Origin: Desulfococcus sp.
Lineage (GTDB): Bacteria > Desulfobacterota > Desulfobacteria > Desulfobacterales > Desulfosalsimonadaceae
Reading direction: 5' to 3'
DNA: 11,429 bases
Assembly: GCA_024641805.1 (NCBI GenBank)
Contig: JAHECJ010000022.1
Coordinates: 1 to 11,429 of the forward strand
A model generated the notes under the pieces. The model did not search any database. It saw only the letters and a program-made list of their open reading frames with translations, and was not told the origin of the DNA. The translations under genes were made by a program, and so were the position numbers. Below are positions 6,854 to 11,429 of this stretch, one piece after another; positions within the stretch are counted from its first letter, which is position 1, and every line of letters starts with the position of its first letter.

Positions 6854-8387
6854 AAAATCCATACTTCTCATTCATCCGCCGCTGTCAAAACCGTGTGAGC
6901 CGCCGGCGGGGATTGCAAAACTGGCGGGCGCGCTGAAAATCGCCGGTATAGACTGCCGGATATATGATGCGAACCTGACCGGGGTTCTGGACCTGCTTCA
7001 AAAGCCGGTTTCCGCAGAAGATACCTGGTCGAAAAGGGCTTTCGCGAATATTGATAGAAATCTTAAGGCGTTAAGATCAGACGAGACATACGCCGGTTTG
7101 GACCGATACAAGCGTGCGGTAATGGACATTAACCGGGTAATCCGGATTATTGGTGGGGCTTGCGGAGTAGATTTGTCCCTGTCCAACTATACTGCATCTG
7201 AATTTTCCGCGGTCCGCAGTGATGATTTGCTCAGGGCTGCCGAACAGTTTGATGCCAATCCGTTTTATTTCAGTTTTAAGAAAAGGCTGGCGGGATTTTT
7301 TACTGAAAAAGAGCCTGATATAATAGGATTTTCAGTTAATTTTATGAGCCAGGCGCTGTGCGCGTTTGCCATTGCCGGTTTGATCCGAAAGCGATTTCCC
7401 CGGATCCGAATCGTTTTCGGCGGCGGGCTGATTACATCATGGATGAGCATTCCGAATTTTATCAATCCGTTTGATGGTCTTGTCGATGATCTGGTATGTG
7501 GGCCGGGGGAGGATTCTCTGCTGAATCTGTGCGGGGCGAAAAATAAAGCGCTGCCAGACAGTTCCGGCTATGATTATTCGTTATTTGAGATGCAGCGCTA
7601 TTTTTCACCCGGTCCGGTAATTCCCTACAGCACCTCCCGGGGGTGCTATTGGCAAAAGTGCGCCTTTTGTCCGGAAAAATCAGAACAGGGGAGATATCAC
7701 CCCCTTGATATCCTGGCTGTCAAAAAAGATATCGAAGGGGTGATCACCATGGAAAAACCCCGGCTTATCCACTTTACAGATAATGCGCTGTCTCCGAAAT
7801 TTTTAAAACATGTGATTGAAAATCCAATCAAGACACCCTGGTATGGTTTTGCCAGAATAACCGATCATCTTGCGGATCCGGAGTTTGCAAGAGGGCTTAA
7901 AGCGTCAGGATGTGTAATGCTAAAGCTGGGGGTGGAATCCGGGGACCAGGCGGTGCTCGATGCCCTTGAAAAGGGAATCGATCTGAATACAGTGTCAAAG
8001 GTCTTACAAAATCTCAAGCATGCCGGCATTGCCACATACGTGTATCTGTTGTTCGGAACACCGGCTGAATCCCGTGTCAGCGCCGAAAAAACACTGGAGT
8101 TTGCAATGGCCCATGCCCATGCCATTGATTTTTTGAATCTGGCCGTATTTAATCTGCCCGCATACAGCGATGACGCCAGCGAACTTGACACCATCGATTT
8201 TTACGAGGGCGACCTGTCTCTTTACAGAGAATTTGCGCATCCCAAAGGCTGGAACCGGGATAACGTCCGGCGGTTTCTGGCAAAAGAGTTTAAAAAGTCA
8301 GCACCCATCAAAGCCATTATCAATAATGACCCGCCGTTTTTTACCTCCAATCACGCTCCGTTCCTGGTAATGGGTAGAGGAAAATAG
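6843..8387 (+). CDS. B12-binding-domain radical SAM enzyme
   Basis: This 514-residue protein is built like cobalamin-dependent radical SAM enzymes. The N-terminal Rossmann-like domain begins ILLIHPPL (7-14) and runs through PAGIAKLAGALKIAGIDCRI (21-40). PDIIGFSVNFMS (158-169) and VFGGGLITS (191-199) follow. The usual D-x-H-x-x-G cobalamin motif appears as DANLTG (42-47), with Asn in place of His, so lower-ligand binding may differ. The radical SAM core starts at STSRGCYWQKCAFC, giving C268-X4-C273-X2-C276 for the SAM-binding [4Fe-4S] cluster, one residue longer than classical CX3CX2C. Core strands continue in LIHFTDNALS (308-317), LKLGVESGD (360-368) and LLFGTPAES (402-410). An insertion of about 90 residues (48-140) lies in the B12 domain. 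I chose the ATG at 6843 because the extra 21 residues of the longer frame do not match the family. The reaction (methyl transfer or another radical step) is unknown. Confidence 0.88.
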   Translation: MLDEKSILLIHPPLSKPCEPPAGIAKLAGALKIAGIDCRIYDANLTGVLDLLQKPVSAEDTWSKRAFANIDRNLKALRSDETYAGLDRYKRAVMDINRVIRIIGGACGVDLSLSNYTASEFSAVRSDDLLRAAEQFDANPFYFSFKKRLAGFFTEKEPDIIGFSVNFMSQALCAFAIAGLIRKRFPRIRIVFGGGLITSWMSIPNFINPFDGLVDDLVCGPGEDSLLNLCGAKNKALPDSSGYDYSLFEMQRYFSPGPVIPYSTSRGCYWQKCAFCPEKSEQGRYHPLDILAVKKDIEGVITMEKPRLIHFTDNALSPKFLKHVIENPIKTPWYGFARITDHLADPEFARGLKASGCVMLKLGVESGDQAVLDALEKGIDLNTVSKVLQNLKHAGIATYVYLLFGTPAESRVSAEKTLEFAMAHAHAIDFLNLAVFNLPAYSDDASELDTIDFYEGDLSLYREFAHPKGWNRDNVRRFLAKEFKKSAPIKAIINNDPPFFTSNHAPFLVMGRGK

Positions 8388-8405
8388 CAGCGTTAGATTG
8401 CAAAA

Positions 8406-8690
8406 TCAGTTTGTGTTCATTTTCCCCTCGGATATTTCATGTTTTCCGGGGGTATATTCCGCAAGGGTGGTTATAAAATTTGAGGGGTTTTCTGAATACA
8501 TGCCGATGGCATTTTCAATGCCCACTGCCTCAACCAGCTCAATTCCCTGGCAGAGATAGCAGTATTTGTCATATTCTTTTTTGGTTTCCAGATCCTGATT
8601 GATATTGTCCAGCGGTATGTTTCCGGTAAACTGCGCCGGAAAGGAAGGGACGATAGCCCGTACCAAGCCGCCCACAACGCCTTCTTCCAC
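8406..8690 (-). pseudogene. Protein-like frame, possible gene remnant or small hypothetical gene
   Basis: The minus-strand frame from a GTG at 8690 to TGA at 8408-8406 gives 94 residues. Its balanced composition and codon choice look genuinely coding (for example NIPLDNINQDLETKKEYDK, then YCYLC). The frame stays open upstream to a stop at 8759-8757 and still reads protein-like there (KIFFRLIADKWLAVEEG). That upstream part has no ATG or Shine-Dalgarno site and runs into the 8734-8754 hairpin. The GTG also lacks a ribosome binding site. This suggests a 5'-truncated remnant of a longer gene; a short real gene with a weak start is the alternative. I do not recognise the family. The YCYLC pair of cysteines is the only motif-like element. 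It converges on the radical SAM gene, whose stop is 18 bp away. Confidence 0.45.
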
Positions 8691-8733
8691 GGCCAGCCAT
8701 TTGTCCGCAATTAATCGGAAAAAGATTTTCTCA

Positions 8734-8768
8734 GGCCCGCCGCATTCGCGGGTCCTTTATTTTTATTC
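8734..8768 (+). terminator. Plus-strand intrinsic terminator
   Basis: GGCCCGC (8734-8740) pairs with GCGGGTC (8748-8754) through seven pairs including one G-T, around a 7-nt loop. A T-rich tail, TTTATTTTTATT, follows from 8756. An A-rich stretch precedes the stem. It probably ends transcripts of the sulfotransferase/Fe-S/radical SAM unit, although it lies about 350 bp beyond the last stop codon. It insulates the ppiB promoter. Confidence 0.65.
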
Positions 8769-8789
8769 AACACCGTTTTGACTGACGGG

Positions 8790-8817
8790 TTGACAATATG
8801 GCTTTTTTTTTGATATT
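8790..8817 (+). promoter_or_regulatory. Probable ppiB promoter
   Basis: A perfect -35 box TTGACA (8790-8795) is followed after 16 nt by GATATT (8812-8817, 4 of 6 to the -10). Transcription would start about 75 nt before the ppiB ATG. It sits just downstream of the plus-strand terminator, as expected for a new transcription unit. Confidence 0.5.
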
Positions 8818-8899
8818 CGAACCGATCGATAAGACTATTTTAAAAATTAGAATGTGCTGCGCATTCTGAACCTTTATTTTAATGAAAAGGAGAAATGAA

Positions 8900-9403
8900 A
8901 TGATAAAGCTTGAAACCAGCATGGGGGATATTCTGATTGAACTTTTAGAAGACCAGGCTCCTAAATCTGCTGCCAATTTTCTGGAATATGTAAACGCCGG
9001 CCACTATGACGGAACGATTTTCCACCGGGTGATTAACGGTTTTATGATTCAGGGAGGCGGGTTGACCCAGGATATGCAGGAAAAACCGACCAATGCGCCG
9101 GTCGAAAACGAAGCCGATAACGGCTTGAAGAACATATCCTATGCCGTGGCAATGGCCCGGACATCCGATCCGCACAGCGCTACAGCCCAGTTTTTTATCA
9201 ATGTGAAAAACAACGATTTTCTGGATCACAAGAGCAAAACACCGGACGGGTGGGGATATACGGTATTCGGTAAAGTGGCCAAAGGACATCAGGTGGTCAA
9301 CAAAATCAAAGCCGTCGCGACAGGGAGAAAGAACACCTATGATGACGTGCCGGTGACGCCGATTGTTATTAATAAGGCATCGGTAGTGGAAGTAGAAGGA
9401 TAG
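8900..9403 (+). CDS. ppiB: Cyclophilin-type peptidyl-prolyl cis-trans isomerase
   Basis: This 167-residue enzyme catalyses cis-trans isomerisation of Xaa-Pro bonds and helps protein folding. It has no signal peptide, so it is the cytoplasmic (PpiB) type; E. coli PpiB is 164 residues. The signature FHRVINGFMIQGGG spans 41-54, with the catalytic Arg43 plus Phe48 and Gln51 of the active site. MARTSDPHSATAQFFIN (85-101) and GWGYTVFGKV (117-126) complete the active-site pocket. The ATG at 8900 has AAAGGAG (8886-8892) 7 nt upstream. An in-frame ATG at 8882 would add six charged residues and place the ribosome binding site inside the gene, so I reject it. The gene is monocistronic: promoter and terminator candidates flank it, and the next gene is convergent. 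Confidence 0.95.
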   Translation: MIKLETSMGDILIELLEDQAPKSAANFLEYVNAGHYDGTIFHRVINGFMIQGGGLTQDMQEKPTNAPVENEADNGLKNISYAVAMARTSDPHSATAQFFINVKNNDFLDHKSKTPDGWGYTVFGKVAKGHQVVNKIKAVATGRKNTYDDVPVTPIVINKASVVEVEG

Positions 9404-9434
9404 GTCGGAACCCGAAAAGGCAAGCTTCAGTAAA

Positions 9435-9501
9435 GGTTTCAGGTTTCGGGTGTCAGGTGTTCAGGATTTGTTCAATTATTGCCCGACACCTGACACCTTT
9501 T
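9435..9501 (+). terminator. Heptad-repeat inverted repeat between convergent genes
   Basis: GGTGTCAGGTGT (9449-9460) is perfectly complementary to ACACCTGACACC (9486-9497), with a 25-nt loop. TTTT (9498-9501) follows, so it can terminate ppiB transcripts on the plus strand. The left arm lies in a degenerate 7-nt tandem repeat from 9435: GGTTTCA, GGTTTCG, GGTGTCA, then an 8-nt copy GGTGTTCA. The right arm carries the same heptads inverted. A terminator role toward ettA is less clear, because the minus-strand side lacks a T-run. Confidence 0.65.
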
Positions 9502-9510
9502 CTTATCCTG

Positions 9511-11196
9511 TTAATCCCTAGTTAACTGCCGGTACTTGATTCGGTGCGGCCGATCAGCCTCCGCCCCCAGCCTTCTTTTCCGGTCCGCCTCGTAATCCGA
9601 ATAATTGCCGGCAAACCAGACAGCCTTGCTGTCGCCCTCAAACGCCAGGATATGGGTGGCGATCCGGTCGAGAAACCACCGGTCGTGGCTGATCACCACC
9701 GCGCATCCGGCAAAACTTTCCAGCGCCTCTTCCAGGGCCCGCATGGTATTCACGTCCAGGTCGTTTGTGGGCTCGTCCAGCAGGATGACATTGGCCCCCT
9801 GTTTGAGCATACAGGCCAGATGCACCCGGTTGCGTTCACCGCCGGACAGCATCGCGACCTTTTTTTGCTGGTCAGCGCCAGAGAAATTGAAGCGGGCTAC
9901 ATAGGCCCGGGAATTGACTTCTGCGTTCCCGAGCGGGATCTTTTCATTCCCGTTTGAAATCACTTCCCAGATGGATTTCTCCGGATCAAGGCTTTCCCGG
10001 CTCTGGTCCACATATGCCAGCGAAACCGTTTCACCGATTTTGAGGGTGCCGGCATCCGGAGTTTCGTGACCGGTAATCATGCGGAAAAGGGTGGTCTTGC
10101 CGGCCCCGTTCGGGCCGATGACACCGACGATGCCCCCCGGGGGGAGCAGAAACGACATGTTTTCAAACAGCAGCCGGTCTCCGAATGCCTTGGATACATT
10201 TTCCGCTTCAACGACCACGTTGCCCAGGCGGGGTCCGGGGGGGATAAAAATGGCAAGCTCCCTGGACTGGGAGTCATTTTCCTTAGACAGCAATTTTTCA
10301 TAGGCGCTGATTCGGGCCTTTGATTTGGTCTGACGGGCCTTGGGGGACATCCGGATCCATTCCAGTTCTCGTTCCAGGGTTTTCTGGCGATGGCTTTCCG
10401 ATTTTGCCTCCTGACGGAGACGTTCCTGTTTCTGTTCGAGCCAGGAAGAATAATTGCCTTTCCATGGAATCCCGTGACCCCGGTCCAGTTCCAGTATCCA
10501 GCCGGCCACATTGTCCAGGAAATAACGGTCATGGGTCACGGCAATGACGGTGCCTTCATATTTCTGCAGGTGACGCTCCAGCCAGGCCACGGTTTCCGCA
10601 TCCAGGTGGTTGGTGGGTTCATCTAAAAGCAGAATGTCCGGTTTTTGCAGGAGCAGCCGGCAAAGAGCCACCCGCCGTTTTTCGCCACCGGACAGTACTT
10701 TTACCGACGTATCCCCGTCCGGGCAACGGAGGGCATCCATGGCCATCTCCAGGCGGGAGTCCAGGTCCCAGGCATCTGTGGCATCCAGTTTTTCCTGGAC
10801 CTCCCCCTGGCGGGTGATGAGCCGGTCCATTTCATCGTCCGACATGGGTTCCGCGAACTTTTCATTGATCCGGTCATACTCCTTCATCAGATCGACGATT
10901 TCGGAAACTGCTTCTTCAACGGTTTCGCGGACGGTTTTGCTTTCGTCGAGGGCGGGTTCCTGTTCCAGAAACCCTACAGTATACCCCGGGCTTAAGGTCA
11001 TTTCGCCGTTAAACTCCTTGTCTTTGCCTGCCATAATGCGCAGCAGAGAACTCTTTCCCGAGCCGTTCAAGCCTAGGACCCCGATCTTAGCTCCGTAAAA
11101 ATAAGACAGGGAAATATTTTCAAGGATTGGTTTTTTATCATAATATTTGCTCAGACGGATCATCGAGCAAATAATTTTGTCCGGTGCCTGGTTCAT
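9511..11196 (-). CDS. ettA: EttA, ABC-F energy-dependent translational throttle ATPase
   Basis: This 561-residue soluble ABC-F protein (E. coli EttA has 555) binds the ribosomal E site and tunes entry into elongation according to the ATP/ADP ratio. Domain 1 has Walker A GLNGSGKSS (42-50), LSGGE (168-172), Walker B LLLDEP (189-194) and switch His222. An arm-type insertion between the Walker A and signature motifs at about 90-140 fits the EttA arm that contacts L1. The inter-domain linker contains the charged tRNA-contact region ELEWIRMSPKARQTKSKAR (277-295), diagnostic of EttA within ABC-F. Domain 2 has Walker A GPNGAGKTT (361-369), LSGGE (450-454), LLDEP (472-476) and His504. All catalytic residues are intact, so this is a housekeeping factor rather than a resistance protein. 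The ATG at 11196 is preceded by AAAGGA (11208-11203) at 6 nt. It converges with ppiB. Confidence 0.97.
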   Translation of the reverse strand: MNQAPDKIICSMIRLSKYYDKKPILENISLSYFYGAKIGVLGLNGSGKSSLLRIMAGKDKEFNGEMTLSPGYTVGFLEQEPALDESKTVRETVEEAVSEIVDLMKEYDRINEKFAEPMSDDEMDRLITRQGEVQEKLDATDAWDLDSRLEMAMDALRCPDGDTSVKVLSGGEKRRVALCRLLLQKPDILLLDEPTNHLDAETVAWLERHLQKYEGTVIAVTHDRYFLDNVAGWILELDRGHGIPWKGNYSSWLEQKQERLRQEAKSESHRQKTLERELEWIRMSPKARQTKSKARISAYEKLLSKENDSQSRELAIFIPPGPRLGNVVVEAENVSKAFGDRLLFENMSFLLPPGGIVGVIGPNGAGKTTLFRMITGHETPDAGTLKIGETVSLAYVDQSRESLDPEKSIWEVISNGNEKIPLGNAEVNSRAYVARFNFSGADQQKKVAMLSGGERNRVHLACMLKQGANVILLDEPTNDLDVNTMRALEEALESFAGCAVVISHDRWFLDRIATHILAFEGDSKAVWFAGNYSDYEADRKRRLGAEADRPHRIKYRQLTRD

Positions 11197-11250
11197 GGTT
11201 TTTCCTTTCTATGATGGATGTGTCTGGTCAAGATACGGGAGATCAATTTT

Positions 11251-11400
11251 GATGGCTTCGTAAAAAGTCCAAATTCTGTGTTGCGCTTCATCCTTCGTTT
11301 CTTCATGGTACGCTAAGTACAAATCATCACTCAGGATTTGCGCGCCTTGACTTTGGAGCTTTTTTCGTTGCCATCGAAATCTGACTTTTTACGAGTTTGC
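11251..11400. repeat. MITE-like element with 12-bp terminal inverted repeats
   Basis: TCGTAAAAAGTC (11258-11269) is the exact reverse complement of GACTTTTTACGA (11383-11394), about 137 bp end to end. A looser similarity extends outward (GATGGCTTCG on the left, CGAGTTTGCC on the right). Inside are smaller palindromes such as GTAC-GCTAA-GTAC and CAAATC/GATTTG (11320-11340). It has no coding capacity. From memory, sequences very like it recur between genes in Desulfobacterales; I could not check this. It sits about 55 bp upstream of the ettA start. Confidence 0.6.
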
Positions 11401-11426
11401 CGATTTTGTTCGGCTAAATTTTTTTT
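11399..11426 (+). terminator. Terminator-like hairpin at window edge
   Basis: GCCGA (11399-11403) pairs with TCGGC (11410-11414) around a 6-nt loop. TTT/AAA outside the stem can add pairs across a one-base bulge, and eight T residues (11419-11426) follow. No plus-strand gene lies between it and 11197, so it may belong to the repeat element or end a transcript starting inside it. Confidence 0.35.
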
Positions 11427-11429
11427 GCT

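Noticed and set aside
8418..8452. Imperfect hairpin CCCCTCGGA / TCCGGGGG after the radical SAM gene
   Set aside because: The stem needs a mismatch or bulge and no T-run follows on either strand, so it does not qualify as a terminator.
8599..8781. Plus-strand 60-residue frame between the radical SAM gene and ppiB
   Set aside because: It is antisense to a better coding-like frame, reads through the terminator, and has a Ser/Pro/Thr-rich shadow-type composition.
9544..11098. Several plus-strand frames of 75-162 residues inside ettA
   Set aside because: They are antisense shadows of a fully intact ettA, with Ser/Arg/Pro-rich composition and no recognisable domains.
1..11429. CRISPR array, tRNA, rRNA, transposase or phage genes
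   Set aside because: No regularly spaced direct repeats, cloverleaf-like sequences, rRNA-like sequence or transposase/integrase motifs were seen on either strand.

Overview
The window looks like chromosomal DNA of a deltaproteobacterial (Desulfobacterota, probably Desulfobacterales-type) anaerobe. This is an inference. It rests on a redox-rich gene set (ferritin-like protein, 4Fe-4S protein, B12-type radical SAM enzyme), mixed base composition, and intergenic inverted or heptad repeats of a kind I associate with that group. I see no phage, insertion sequence, CRISPR, tRNA or rRNA.

Left part (1-3767), minus strand. In transcription order it holds an NSS-family sodium symporter (1847-3334), then a 33-residue membrane peptide with a TTG start (1729-1830) that matches the MetS-type small subunit of such transporters. 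Next come an exported acidic protein of unknown function (977-1621), a clear intrinsic terminator (911-949) and a ferritin-like protein with an unusual C-terminal extension (5-856). The 433-bp region upstream of the symporter has no convincing gene. It carries a promoter whose -10 lies in a strong inverted repeat, plus a decayed heptad repeat.

Middle part (3768-8387), plus strand. NAD kinase (nadK) is followed, after 140 bp, by a tightly packed three-gene unit: a sulfotransferase, a cysteine-rich 4Fe-4S protein that starts on the base after the sulfotransferase stop, and a B12-binding-type radical SAM enzyme that overlaps the Fe-S gene by 11 bp. The packing suggests one pathway in which the Fe-S protein may supply electrons to the radical SAM enzyme and the sulfotransferase sulfates the same or a related small molecule or lipid. 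The substrate cannot be read from the sequence. This is the best candidate for an undescribed system here.

Right part (8388-11429). A protein-like minus-strand reading frame without a good start (8406-8690) may be a gene remnant. A plus-strand terminator and a promoter then lead into cytoplasmic cyclophilin ppiB (8900-9403). ppiB converges on ettA (9511-11196, minus), the ABC-F ribosome-associated ATPase, across a heptad-based inverted repeat with a 12-bp perfect core. Upstream of ettA lies a roughly 145-bp MITE-like element with 12-bp terminal inverted repeats, followed by an orphan terminator-like hairpin at the window edge.
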